From assembly GCA_020350725.1 (NCBI GenBank), contig CP070719.1, positions 1,693,207 to 1,725,246 on the forward strand: a DNA stretch of 32,040 nucleotides, given 5' to 3'. Under the pieces are notes generated by a model that saw only the letters and a program-made list of their open reading frames with translations, was not told the DNA's origin and did not search any database. Source of the stretch: a bacterium. GTDB taxonomy: Bacteria > BMS3Abin14. The position numbers were made by a program, and so were the translations under genes. Shown in pieces: positions 6,700-14,656 of this stretch (within the stretch, counting starts at the first letter, position 1; every line of letters begins with the position of its first letter).

Positions 6700-7590
6700 A
6701 TGCTCTCAGCCGAAAAGATCAAGGCACACTACGGTTTCACCCCCGGTGATGAGGAGATCCTCGCAAAACTGCGTCCCCTGATGAAGGAACACAGGGACGG
6801 CCTGGGCCAGACACTCATGGAATATGTTATGGGCCACAGTGACATGGCGGAGTTCTTCCCCTCGCCGGACAAGCAGAAGCATCACAGCATGGTCTTCGCC
6901 GGCTGGTTCATGCGGCTGTTTTCGGGCACCTACGACGAGGCCTATTTCCGTAACCTCCGGCAGGTGGGAAAGGTGCACGTGGACATCAAGCTCGACGGTC
7001 ACTTCGTCAACTCCGCCATGGGCGAGGTGCGCCGGGTGGTCCTCGGTGTGATCGAGGACCACGTCCCGGCGGAGGAAAGAAAGGCCGCCCTCCTGGCGGT
7101 CAACAAGATCCTGGATATCAACCTGGACGTCCTGACCAGCAGCTACCGGCAGGAGGAACTGAACAAGTATTTCCTCTCCTACCGGGTGGAGAACAAACTC
7201 ATCGGCGGCCTGGAGCGGTTCACGCACGGTTTGAACCTCGTCCTGGCTCTTGCCCTCGGTTTCGTGTCCCTGGCCGTCGTCGGGCTGTTTTTCTTCGACG
7301 TCAGCAAGATCTTTACCCTCGACCATCCCGAGAACGGGATCATCGCCGCCTTCGGATCCATGCTCATCATCTGGATGATGATCGAACTGCTGGACACGGA
7401 GGTCTCCCATCTCAAGGGGAAGAAGATCCCCATCAAGATCTTCGTCGGCGTGGTCATCGTCGCCTTTCTCCGTAAGGTCCTCATCGCCTCCCTGGCTCAT
7501 GAGGACATCTTCGGCATCGCCAGCAAGGTGGGCACCCTTATGGTCCTGGGCATCGTCTACTGGCTTGTCACCAAATCTGACAGGGCATGA
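6700..7590 (+). CDS. Globin-coupled (protoglobin-like) membrane protein with PsiE-type domain
   Basis: With the ATG at 6700 the product is 296 residues. Residues about 1-160 resemble the sensor globin of globin-coupled sensors. The segment VGKVHVDIKLDGHFVNSAMG contains the likely haem proximal His93 in the usual G-x-x-H setting. After a short linker follow four hydrophobic segments, as in PsiE phosphate-starvation-inducible membrane proteins. No methyl-accepting, kinase or GGDEF output is attached. It may bind O2, NO or another gas at the cytoplasmic face and act on the membrane domain. An in-frame GTG at 6682 overlaps the previous stop and is an alternative start. The gene overlaps mobA by ATGA. 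The domain match is good, but the biological role is not known. Confidence 0.85.
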   Translation: MLSAEKIKAHYGFTPGDEEILAKLRPLMKEHRDGLGQTLMEYVMGHSDMAEFFPSPDKQKHHSMVFAGWFMRLFSGTYDEAYFRNLRQVGKVHVDIKLDGHFVNSAMGEVRRVVLGVIEDHVPAEERKAALLAVNKILDINLDVLTSSYRQEELNKYFLSYRVENKLIGGLERFTHGLNLVLALALGFVSLAVVGLFFFDVSKIFTLDHPENGIIAAFGSMLIIWMMIELLDTEVSHLKGKKIPIKIFVGVVIVAFLRKVLIASLAHEDIFGIASKVGTLMVLGIVYWLVTKSDRA

Positions 7591-8171
7591 CGGGAGCGGG
7601 TGACCTTTCCGACACCACGGGCGTCATCCTCGTCGGCGGCAGGTCCCGGCGGATGGGAACGGACAAGGTTCTCCTGGAGATCAGGGGCACCCCCATCGTC
7701 AAGGACATTTTCACCAGGATGTCCGCCGTCTTTCAGGAGATCCTCGTCGTCGGGCATCACCGTGAGGAATTCGACGCCCTCGGCATCAGCGCCATCCCCG
7801 ATCTCATCCCGGAAAGCGGCGTGCTCGGAGGCATCTACACCGGCCTGGCAGAGGCTAAAACCCCCTATATCTTCGCCGTCGCCGCCGATCTGCCCTTCCT
7901 GGATACCGACCTCATCCGCCACATTGCGTCCCGCAGGACCGGCGCCGACGCCGTTATCCCCAGGGGTCCGAGGGGCCTGGAGCCCCTGTACGCCGTCTAC
8001 AGTCGATCCTGTCGGGGCAGCATGCTCGAGAGCCTCCAAAGGAGAGAGCTCAAGGTCCTCGAGGCCGTCGCCGGACTGCGGGTGGTGTCCCCGGAGATAG
8101 GGATCGCCGAGGGCCGTCCGGACCCCTTTATCAACCTGAACCGGCCCGAGGATCTGGAGAGGATGGAGTAA
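7587..8171 (+). CDS. mobA: Molybdenum cofactor guanylyltransferase
   Basis: The 194-residue protein has the MobA nucleotidyltransferase signature LVGGRSRRMGTDK (residues 15-27; GTP binding), the AADLPFLD metal-binding Asp motif near residue 98, and PLYAVYSR. MobA links GMP to molybdopterin to make MGD, the cofactor form of DMSO-reductase-family enzymes such as formate dehydrogenases and nitrate reductases; tungsten enzymes of this family use it too. It acts in the cytoplasm. It overlaps the upstream gene by ATGA, showing translational coupling. Length is in the normal range for the family. It fits with the tungstate transporter at 24834-27428, although the two are not adjacent. Confidence 0.93.
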   Translation: MTGAGDLSDTTGVILVGGRSRRMGTDKVLLEIRGTPIVKDIFTRMSAVFQEILVVGHHREEFDALGISAIPDLIPESGVLGGIYTGLAEAKTPYIFAVAADLPFLDTDLIRHIASRRTGADAVIPRGPRGLEPLYAVYSRSCRGSMLESLQRRELKVLEAVAGLRVVSPEIGIAEGRPDPFINLNRPEDLERME

Positions 8172-8225
8172 ATGCCGATACGGGATTACAAAAGGAAAGT
8201 TCGCGGTTTACCGTTGAACAGAAGA

Positions 8226-8708
8226 GCATTGGAGCATTAGAAATTAGAGATTAGAGATCAATCCAAAATCCAAAGTCCAAAATACCATTTTCGTGATTTG
8301 TGATTCGTGATTCGAAAAGACTGGTTCACGGTTGGGGAACCGCCGTAATTAGTGATTTGTGATTCGTTATTAGTGATTAGCTTTTCTCCCCCGCGTCTCC
8401 GTGTCTCCGCGTTTCCGCGTTTCGGTGTCCGCTTCTCGCCCCATCTCCCCCTCGCCCATACGCCCCCTCGCGTCCCCGTTGCTGGTGATGCACGTTCCAT
8501 GTTCCAGGTACTAACTGTGACCTGTGAACCGTGAACTAGAAACTAGATTATCTCCCCATCTCCTCCTCTTCCCCTCGCATCTCCGCGTTCCCTCTGGACC
8601 CTGGCCTCTGGCCTCTGGACTCATTCCTCCCCGCGTCCGCCACCCCTCCCAATTTCCGATCTCCAACTTATAATTGTCCAATGACCAACGTCTCATTTCC
8701 AATCTCAG
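8226..8708. repeat. Composite intergenic repeat block I (no gene)
   Basis: This 480-base stretch is a chain of short tandem phrases: ATTGGAGCATTAGAAATTAG, ATCCAAAATCCAAAGTCC, GTGATTTGTGATTCGTGATT, GAAAAGACTGGTTCACGG, ACTGTGACCTGTGAACCG and CTCTGGACCCTGGCCTCTGG. The part at 8473-8520 matches 23653-23700 at 47 of 48 positions. The same modules recur in blocks II and III. Small open frames here read through repeat phrases and look spurious. With its flanks (8172-8917) this is the longest gene-free region of the window. Confidence 0.8.
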
Positions 8709-8767
8709 GCACATCCGCCCATTTCTTAGCAAATTATGCGTGTTTTGGTCGAATGATAAAATTTTTC

Positions 8768-8796
8768 TTGATTCTATTTGTGGGTTTTGTTTTTAT
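8768..8796 (+). promoter_or_regulatory. Putative sigma-70-type promoter of cysK
   Basis: TTGATT (8768-8773) is followed after 17 bases by TTTTAT (8791-8796), inside the only markedly AT-rich stretch upstream of cysK. It would start a leader of about 115 bases near 8803. Only the sequence match supports this. Confidence 0.5.
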
Positions 8797-8802
8797 ATCG
8801 GG

Positions 8803-8917
8803 AAAGGTTTCGCACTCTCGATGGGGGACCTTCCCCACTGAGCTGTTTATCTTTCGGATGGCAACCGATGTCCGGTAGGGAAATGATTTACACCTCTGGG
8901 ACTAAAGGAGGCAGCAG
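8803..8917 (+). promoter_or_regulatory. Structured 5' leader of cysK, class unknown
   Basis: The leader is non-repetitive, unlike the flanking repeat block. It can form a TGGGG/CCCCA hairpin with a GACCTT loop and a CGGA/TCCG hairpin, followed by TAGGGAAATG and then a strong AGGAGG site six bases before the cysK ATG. It does not match the core motifs of SAM-I, TPP, cobalamin, T-box or cyclic-di-GMP switches that I checked by eye. It could be a cis-regulatory RNA or just a leader with chance structure. Confidence 0.35.
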
Positions 8918-9841
8918 ATGGGCAAGATCTATAACAGCATAACGGAAATGGTGGGCCGGACGCCCCTTCTGCGATTCAACCGGGTCACGGACGGAGCCGG
9001 GGCGACGGTCCTCGGCAAGATGGAATCGTCCAATCCCCTCTCCAGTGTCAAGGACCGGATCGGTCTGAACATGATCGAGGCCGCCGAAAAAGCCGGACTC
9101 ATCAACGAGGATACGGTCCTCGTCGAACCGACATCGGGCAACACGGGCATCGCCCTGGCGTTTGTGGCGGCAGCCAGGGGTTATCGCCTCGTCCTGACCA
9201 TGCCCGACACCATGACCGTGGAAAGGAGGAAACTCCTGAGCGCCCTGGGTGCTGAGCTCATCCTCACCCCGGGGGCGGACGGGATGCGGGGGGCCATCGA
9301 GAGGGCGAAGGAGGTCGCGGCGGAATATCCGTCCTCCTTCATTCCGCAGCAGTTCGAGAATCCGGCAAATCCCGACATCCACCGGAAAACCACGGCTGTC
9401 GAGATATGGGACGACACCGGCGGTGAGGTGGATATCATCGTTGCCGGGGTCGGCACCGGCGGAACCATCACCGGTGTGGCCGAGGTGATCAAAAAGAGGA
9501 AACAGGGTTTTACCGCCATTGCCGTGGAGCCCTTGGACAGCGCCGTCCTGTCGGGCAACCCGCCCGCTCCCCACAAGATCCAGGGGATCGGGGCGGGCTT
9601 CGTTCCGGACGTTCTCAACATGGAGATCATCGACGAGATCATGACCGTCTCGGCGGACGACGCTTTCACCATGACGAGGAGGCTGGCAAAGGAGGAGGGG
9701 GTTCTGGCCGGGATATCCGCCGGCGCCAACGTCTGGGCCGCCGTCCAGGTAGCCAAGAGGCCCGAGAACGCCGGTAAGACTGTCGTGACCATCATCTGCG
9801 ATACCGGAGAGAGATACCTGTCCACCCCGGTTTTCGAATGA
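8918..9841 (+). CDS. cysK: Cysteine synthase (O-acetylserine sulfhydrylase)
   Basis: This 307-residue PLP enzyme makes cysteine from O-acetylserine and sulfide in the cytoplasm. Visible features are the PLP lysine Lys45 in [12 protein letters not shown], the substrate loop TSGNTG (residues 72-77), the phosphate-binding [10 protein letters not shown], and the late SAGAN segment. The length is typical of CysK. AGGAGG lies six bases before the ATG. Its stop overlaps the start of the next gene in an ATGA, so the exported thiol-redox selenoprotein is translationally coupled to cysteine synthesis. CysM cannot be fully ruled out but the sequence reads as CysK. The leader upstream appears structured. 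Confidence 0.96.
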   Translation: MGKIYNSITEMVGRTPLLRFNRVTDGAGATVLGKMESSNPLSSVKDRIGLNMIEAAEKAGLINEDTVLVEPTSGNTGIALAFVAAARGYRLVLTMPDTMTVERRKLLSALGAELILTPGADGMRGAIERAKEVAAEYPSSFIPQQFENPANPDIHRKTTAVEIWDDTGGEVDIIVAGVGTGGTITGVAEVIKKRKQGFTAIAVEPLDSAVLSGNPPAPHKIQGIGAGFVPDVLNMEIIDEIMTVSADDAFTMTRRLAKEEGVLAGISAGANVWAAVQVAKRPENAGKTVVTIICDTGERYLSTPVFE

Positions 9842-10632
9842 GAGCCTGGACCGCGGTCATTCTCATCTCTGCCACACTCGTCCTGGCGGGCTGCCCTTCC
9901 CGGGACGATGGGGCGAAGTCCGTCTCGGCACCCGTCATACAGCTCGGAGAGGAGGCCACCTCCCTCATCACGAGAAAGATGATCCTCCTGACCCGGCCCG
10001 TGGTCATTCACCTGTACCGGGGGAGCGGCAAGGAAAAGAACACCGACAAGGTCGAAGCCCTCCTGGAGATAGTGGCCGGCGCCTCGGACAATCTCTCGGT
10101 GGTCAAACATGACCTGGCGGAAGATCCGGACCTGAGGAGGGAGCTGACATCGGACCATGGCCCCATCATGGTCTTTGAAGGTCCCTCGGAGGCCCGGATC
10201 AGTTATTACGGATACCCCGAGCGGAAAGAGCTCTCGCCGTTTCTGGACGGTATCCTCATTTCTTCAGGCAGCACTACCCCCCTTACCGACAGATCAAGGG
10301 ACTTCCTGGGTGGACTGGACAGGGAGGTCGGATTCAAGGTCTTTGTCACTCCGGACTGAAGCTATTGTCCCGAGTTGGTTCGACTCGCCTACACTTTCGC
10401 AGCCGGCAGCAGGATGATCGATGCCAGGGTCATCGGGATCCACGAATTCCCCGAAGAGGGCAAGAAGTACGAAGTGGTCCTTGTGCCCAAGACGTGGGTC
10501 AACGACCGCGTATTTCTCGACGGTGCGGCGCCGACGAAGGGGATGATGGAAAGGGCCTATGTCCTCATGATCCAGCAGGCCCTCGATGACACTATCCCGC
10601 CGGGCAAATTCAGGATGCCGGAAAAGCTCTAG
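9838..10632 (+). CDS. Selenocysteine-containing lipoprotein with two thioredoxin folds (U-x-x-C)
   Basis: The frame from ATG 9838 runs through one in-frame TGA (10357-10359, codon 174) to TAG at 10632, giving 264 residues. Residues 1-19 are a lipoprotein signal ending LVLAGC with Cys19. Residues about 45-135 form a first thioredoxin-like domain without a Cys pair. Residues about 165-255 form a second one. The protein matches the two-domain protein-disulfide-oxidoreductase layout, VTPx-C-x-Y-C-P, but the TGA lies exactly at the first active-site Cys, giving VTPD-U174-S-Y-C177-P. The LVPKT segment supplies the usual cis-Pro217. A SECIS-like hairpin follows the TGA. It probably handles thiols or peroxides outside the cytoplasm. 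Conserved coding on both sides of the TGA argues against a pseudogene. The start overlaps cysK. Confidence 0.85.
10360..10393 (+). promoter_or_regulatory. Bacterial SECIS-like hairpin after the in-frame UGA
   Basis: Immediately downstream of UGA 10357-10359, CGAGU (10371-10375) pairs with ACUCG (10383-10387) around a seven-base loop UGGUUCG that has GGU 18-20 bases after the UGA. A lower UGU/ACA helix (10366-10368 with 10391-10393) extends it past an internal loop. Bacterial SECIS elements have this placement and a G in the first positions of the apical loop, as in E. coli fdhF. The hairpin lies within the coding frame, as required. Confidence 0.72.
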
Positions 10633-10887
10633 ATCGCCAATTCCATATCCAAAAGGGCTTGGCCCTTCCCCAAACTGAGACCGGGAACAGGGAGGGTCAC
10701 AGGATCAGGGCAACCCGATGCGCTGAGAGAGGAGTGTCAGGGAAAAAGAGGGAGAATGGCCGCTCTCCAGACATTTCAAGGGAAAAACGGGAGCCGGCGT
10801 TGCGCTGGAGTCCATCCTCCCCGCTCCTGACTTCCGGCTCCTGAATCCCCTATGGTCCGGCACCTAGGGCTCGAACAACAGATCTTC
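10633..10887. other. Gene-free spacer between convergent genes
   Basis: This 255-base spacer separates the convergent selenoprotein and PfkB genes. The only structure seen is a small AAGGGC-TTG-GCCCTT hairpin just after the selenoprotein stop (about 10654-10668) without a U-tract. No convincing open frame has a ribosome binding site. Confidence 0.5.
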
Positions 10888-11745
10888 CTATTCCTGATCG
10901 CCGGGCTGCAATGCCCCGGGGATCGCGATCTCCGGCCTCGCCCCCCAGCCCATAAGAACCTCAGCCGCCATCAGGTTACCCCACACCCCTCTGTTGAATG
11001 CGGGCTCCCCTCGGGCGAATCCGGCCAGATAGCCGGCGGCAAAGGCATCACCCGCCCCCGTCCTGTCCACCGGATCGACCTGATCCGCCTCGACGCTGTG
11101 AAGGTGAATACCGTCCGAGATCAGACATCCCCCGGTGGGGAGGGTCACGGCAGCTGAAAGGGCATCCAGGGCCATGATTCCTTCCCGGGGGTCGTACAGG
11201 CCGGTAATATACTCGAGTTCATCGCTGTTCAGAATGAAACCGTCGCTGGCGGACAGGACCCTCTCCTCACCGAGGCACCCGGATCCGGAGAAGACCGTCA
11301 GGCCCGCCCGCCGGGCGGCATCCGCACATGGACCCAACACGGTGGCGTTGGCTCCCGAGAGAAAAACGAGGCCGCATCCGTCCAGGACCTCCGGCCGAAA
11401 GGTGCCCGCCAGATTGGCGCCGGGCGCCCTGATCATCCGCTTCTCGCGTTCCCTGGCCAGGACCACCGCGATTCCGCTCGGCATCCCGACCACCTGAACG
11501 GATGAGGTGTCGACGCCGGCCTCGGCCAGCGAAGCGATGTGCTCCCGGCCGAGTGCGTCATCACCGACGGTTCCGGCCAGGGAGACGTCGCATCCCAACC
11601 GGGCCAGCCAATAGGCCGTGTTCGCAGCTGAGCCGCCGAATCCGACCATGGACTCGGGACAGGTCACCTTCTCATGCTGCTCCGGCATTCGATGAATGGG
11701 AAAGAGGATATCGAAGTTGATGTTTCCGATGCAGAGGATCTTCAT
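10888..11745 (-). CDS. PfkB-family carbohydrate/nucleoside kinase
   Basis: This 285-residue protein has the ribokinase-like hallmarks: a N-terminal GNINFD strand, the GGSAANTAYWLARLG segment binding substrate, and the C-terminal DRTGAGDAFAAGYLAG signature with the catalytic Asp and anion hole. It phosphorylates a sugar or nucleoside using ATP in the cytoplasm. Sequence alone does not distinguish ribokinase-like, adenosine-kinase-like or other PfkB substrates. A run of ATCCAAAATCC-type repeats lies just upstream, in the interval to the next gene. It is transcribed towards the selenoprotein gene and shows no operon partner. Confidence 0.9.
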   Translation of the reverse strand: MKILCIGNINFDILFPIHRMPEQHEKVTCPESMVGFGGSAANTAYWLARLGCDVSLAGTVGDDALGREHIASLAEAGVDTSSVQVVGMPSGIAVVLAREREKRMIRAPGANLAGTFRPEVLDGCGLVFLSGANATVLGPCADAARRAGLTVFSGSGCLGEERVLSASDGFILNSDELEYITGLYDPREGIMALDALSAAVTLPTGGCLISDGIHLHSVEADQVDPVDRTGAGDAFAAGYLAGFARGEPAFNRGVWGNLMAAEVLMGWGARPEIAIPGALQPGDQE

Positions 11746-11758
11746 CTCATCAGGAGTT

Positions 11759-11936
11759 CAAAATCCAAAGTCCAAAATCCAAAATTTATACCCCATAAGA
11801 AACGTTAACCCCACGGACTGCTATTAAAGACAATATTCAGAGTTAAAATTGCCAATACCTGAAATGTTGAATTTCTCTTTAAATGTCGAAACAGATACCC
11901 TGTTCTGGATCTTAGATTCTGGATTTTGGACTCTAC
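11759..11936. repeat. Intergenic dispersed repeats between rlpA and the PfkB gene
   Basis: At 11759-11786 there are tandem AAATCCAAAGTCC units. At 11904-11936 there is the inverse TTAGATTCTGGATTTTGGAC form. The middle is AT-rich with a TATTCAGAGTT element near 11834. No gene is supported here. Confidence 0.65.
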
Positions 11937-11938
11937 AT

Positions 11939-12685
11939 CTATCTCGCCACCACGAACGCCTCTGAAAACTCACCCTTCTCCAGGAGCTCCCCCAGGAAAC
12001 GTTCGGCCTCCCGCTCCGTCCGGAACCTGCCGACGCGGACCCGAAAGAAGACGGTGTCACCCCGATCGAAAAGGGATATGTCAGCCTCTCCGTACTCAGC
12101 CCTCAACCGGACGGCCAATCTACGGGCATTATCCTTCACCGTGAAGGCGCCCACCTGGACCGAGAACGACCCTGCCGTGTAGTCCCTTCTGGGCTTGAGA
12201 ACGGTCTCCCTCCGGGATGATCTCCTGTCCCTTTCCCCCAGGGCTCGCACTTCCACCTCGGCCACGCCGCTGTCGAGCATGTCGAGCTGTCTGGCGGCGG
12301 CTCGAGAGAGGTCGATGATCCTTCCCTTGACGAAGGGGCCCCGGTCGTTGACCCTGACCACCGTCCCTCCCCGGCCGTCAAGCCTTCTCACCCTGACGTA
12401 CGTTCCCAGGGGCAGCGTCCTGTGGGCAGCGGTCATGCCTTCCATGTCATAGACTTCGCCGCTCGCGGTCAGGCGTCCGTGGAACTTTTCCCCGTACCAG
12501 GAGGCGAGCCCCCTCTGGACGTATCCCTTCGAAGAACCGAGGATCCGGTACCGCTGACCGTGGACAACGTACTGTTCACCCGACACATCCGGTCCGGCCG
12601 GTTTGCCCGCGCAGCCGGAGAGGGTTAAAAAAATGACCCCGAATGCCACAATGACCACTCCTAGGTGTTGGAGCCTGGTGACCAC
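11939..12685 (-). CDS. rlpA: Septal-ring-type lipoprotein RlpA with DPBB and SPOR domains
   Basis: From GTG 12685 the product has a lipoprotein signal with an early Arg and lipobox LSGC (Cys25). It then has the RlpA double-psi beta-barrel, with GLASWYGEKFHGRLTASGE, TAAHRTLPLG, and NDRGPFVKGRIIDLS containing the catalytic Asp. The C-terminal SPOR domain begins near GSFSVQVGAFTVKD. RlpA is a lytic transglycosylase acting on stem-peptide-free glycan; the SPOR domain targets it to the septum. An in-frame ATG at 12775 would add a leader that mostly reads through the ATCCAAAATCC repeat, so I prefer 12685, though it lacks a strong ribosome binding site. The C-terminus also ends beside repeats. Confidence 0.93.
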   Translation of the reverse strand: MVTRLQHLGVVIVAFGVIFLTLSGCAGKPAGPDVSGEQYVVHGQRYRILGSSKGYVQRGLASWYGEKFHGRLTASGEVYDMEGMTAAHRTLPLGTYVRVRRLDGRGGTVVRVNDRGPFVKGRIIDLSRAAARQLDMLDSGVAEVEVRALGERDRRSSRRETVLKPRRDYTAGSFSVQVGAFTVKDNARRLAVRLRAEYGEADISLFDRGDTVFFRVRVGRFRTEREAERFLGELLEKGEFSEAFVVAR

Positions 12686-12713
12686 ATTTAAGGCATTCTT
12701 TGAACCCGATCTT

Positions 12714-12819
12714 GAATCCAAGGTCCAAAATCCAAAGTCCAAAAGGTTCCCCCCGTGTCTCACTGTAGAAATCAATTTCCCCGAGATTGCTTCGGCACGG
12801 CGATCACCCTCGCAATAAC
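12714..12819. repeat. Dispersed repeats upstream of rlpA
   Basis: At 12714-12745 there are ATCCAAGGTCC and AATCCAAAGTCC units. At 12783-12819 there is a degenerate form of the ATTGCTTC...GCAAT element found intact at 23601-23632. No gene is supported between 12686 and 12898. Confidence 0.6.
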
Positions 12820-12898
12820 GGTCGTAAAGTCTAATTGCCTCCGCGTCATCGTGTCCCCGAGACTCCGTGTCAGGTTCCTTCCCAGGAGTCCTGGCCTG

Positions 12899-13486
12899 TC
12901 ACTCGATTACCGTCACCTTCTCTATCACCACCGCCTCAACCGGGACATCCTGAAACCCCCTGACCGTGGCGGTCTGGACCCCTCCGATGGCGTCTACGAC
13001 CTCCATCCCCTCGACGACCTTACCGAAGACCGCGTACCCGTAACCCTGCGGGGTCCTGTCCCTGTGGTCGAGGAACCCGTTGTCCACCAGGTTGATGAAG
13101 AACTGGGACGTAGCGCTGTCCACCACAGCGGTCCTGGCCATGGCCAGGGTACCCCTCAGGTTCCTGAGACCGTTGTCCGCCTCGTTCTTGACAGGGGGTC
13201 TGGTCTTCTTCATCTGCATCTCCTGGGTGAAGCCGCCTCCCTGGACCATGAAGCCTTCGATCACCCGATGGAAGATGGTGCCGTTATAGTGCCCCTCCCG
13301 GACGTAGGAAAGGAAGTTCTCAACGGTAAGCGGAGCCCTTTCAGAGTCCAGTTCCGCAATTACGGTCCCCCTGTTGGTCACAATGGAAATTCTCGTCATC
13401 TTCGCCTCCTTCTTGGGCACTGGAGCACAATTCAAGAGCAGAAAAACCAGGATCAGCACCGTACGGGTTTTTTTTCGCGATATCAC
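12899..13486 (-). CDS. Cyclophilin-type peptidyl-prolyl isomerase, lipoprotein
   Basis: From GTG 13486 the product begins with a short basic stretch, a hydrophobic segment and lipobox LLLNC, so it is probably lipid-anchored in the periplasm. The rest is a complete small cyclophilin domain: [12 protein letters not shown] (catalytic Arg), [14 protein letters not shown], and [16 protein letters not shown]. It catalyses cis-trans isomerisation of X-Pro bonds, probably to help fold envelope proteins. I chose GTG 13486 because CCTCCT on the plus strand (AGGAGG) ends six bases upstream; a TTG two codons earlier has no spacing from it. Upstream, panE is 68 bases away and may share a transcript. Confidence 0.9.
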   Translation of the reverse strand: MISRKKTRTVLILVFLLLNCAPVPKKEAKMTRISIVTNRGTVIAELDSERAPLTVENFLSYVREGHYNGTIFHRVIEGFMVQGGGFTQEMQMKKTRPPVKNEADNGLRNLRGTLAMARTAVVDSATSQFFINLVDNGFLDHRDRTPQGYGYAVFGKVVEGMEVVDAIGGVQTATVRGFQDVPVEAVVIEKVTVIE

Positions 13487-13554
13487 ACCCAACCTCCTCT
13501 ATAACTCGGGGATCAGCAGACACCCTGTCGGCCGGCATCCGCCCTCAGCAAGCC

Positions 13555-14517
13555 CTATGTCCTGGACAGGTCCGTCTTGGAACGGACGAGATGATAGACT
13601 ACCTCGTTGACCGGGACCGGTATGCCGCGGAGTTTGCCCCGGCGAATGACCTCCCCGTTGATGGCCTCTATCTCAGTCCGTCGTCCGCTTCGGATGTCCT
13701 GAAGCATTGAGCTGCGGTGTGATTCGGTCGCCGGAAGCAGACGGCCGAAGAACACTTCCAGGTATTGGTCGGCGGTCTCCCATGAGGACCGGCCCTCGGC
13801 GGCTGCCACAGCGTGTGCCTCCCGGATCAGATCGATCAGGATACGCCTGGCCTGTTCCTGCTCACCCAGGACTCCGTACGGGACCTCGAGAATGGCCGAC
13901 AGGGGATTGAGCCCCACGTTGTACAGGACCTTCCCCCAGAGCGAGACCTGGATGTCCTCCGTCGAGCCGGTCTCAATACCGCAGAGCGTAAAGTGTTCGG
14001 CCAGGCTCCGGGCAGCGACATGGTTCCGGCCTCCCAGCAGAACCCTGTCTGCCCAGACGGTGACCTCCACCGATGCCGGCCGGGTGACTTCGGCGCCGAA
14101 GATCACCCGGCCCCCAAGGACCCTTTCTGGCCCGAACTTCGCCTGAAGGACCTCCACGTTTCCCAGACCGTTCTGCAGGGAGACGACCACCGTATCGGGT
14201 CCGACGAACCCGGATCTCTCGAGATCTTCGGCCGCCTCGGCCGTGTCGTAGGACTTGACCGACAGGAGGATCGCATCGGGCTCAAAGTCCCGGGACACAT
14301 CCTGAAGGGACGATGCCGTGACGAGACCCTCGACCATGTGGTCTCCGAGAAGACCCGCAATTCGAAGACCCTCCCCGGCCACCGCCTCCATATGCTCCTT
14401 GCGGCCGACGAGGACGACCTCGTGGCCGCACCCTGCAAGCATTCCTCCGAAGACGCTGCCGATGGCGCCGGCCCCGTAGACCAGATAGGAAGCTTTTGCC
14501 CTGTGGATTATCTTCAT
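13555..14517 (-). CDS. panE: 2-dehydropantoate 2-reductase (ketopantoate reductase)
   Basis: This 320-residue protein has the NADP-binding motif YGAGAIGSVFGG, the central SLQNGLGN segment, and the catalytic Lys in SLWGKVLYNVGLNPLSAI, all typical of PanE/ApbA. A C-terminal helical domain includes RTEIEAINGEV, the usual ketopantoate reductase segment. It reduces 2-dehydropantoate to pantoate in coenzyme A biosynthesis. Length is standard. The ATG at 14517 has only a weak ribosome binding site. No pantothenate partner gene lies next to it. Several homologues of this family act on other 2-keto acids, so the substrate is not certain. Confidence 0.93.
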   Translation of the reverse strand: MKIIHRAKASYLVYGAGAIGSVFGGMLAGCGHEVVLVGRKEHMEAVAGEGLRIAGLLGDHMVEGLVTASSLQDVSRDFEPDAILLSVKSYDTAEAAEDLERSGFVGPDTVVVSLQNGLGNVEVLQAKFGPERVLGGRVIFGAEVTRPASVEVTVWADRVLLGGRNHVAARSLAEHFTLCGIETGSTEDIQVSLWGKVLYNVGLNPLSAILEVPYGVLGEQEQARRILIDLIREAHAVAAAEGRSSWETADQYLEVFFGRLLPATESHRSSMLQDIRSGRRTEIEAINGEVIRRGKLRGIPVPVNEVVYHLVRSKTDLSRT

Positions 14518-14656
14518 GGCACTCGTGTCGGATTACCATCCCGGTTGCGAAGGGGAGAGAGGGAGAAAGGGGGATGGGGCGAAAACAATTTTTAATAGGC
14601 GCTTTTCGCAGGAGGATCTCCCAATCGCCGGTTCGCCCGAGCGCCCCCTCACCTCT

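Noticed and set aside
8226-8708. CRISPR array
   Set aside because: The repeats are very short, tandem without unique spacers of constant length, and of several kinds. No cas gene is present.
8258-8732. Small open frames in the composite repeat block before cysK
   Set aside because: Their products read through repeated phrases and differ between repeat copies, and none has a convincing start.
8803-8917. cysK leader as a TPP, SAM-I, cobalamin, cyclic-di-AMP or T-box element
   Set aside because: Only isolated words match (for example TAGGGAA or GGGGGACC). The ordered core motifs of these classes are missing.
10357-10359. In-frame TGA read as a true stop, giving a truncated protein plus a separate downstream gene at 10375
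   Set aside because: The downstream part has only a TTG start with no ribosome binding site. Both parts join in one frame into a complete thioredoxin-fold domain, the TGA sits on the catalytic Cys position, and a SECIS-like hairpin follows.
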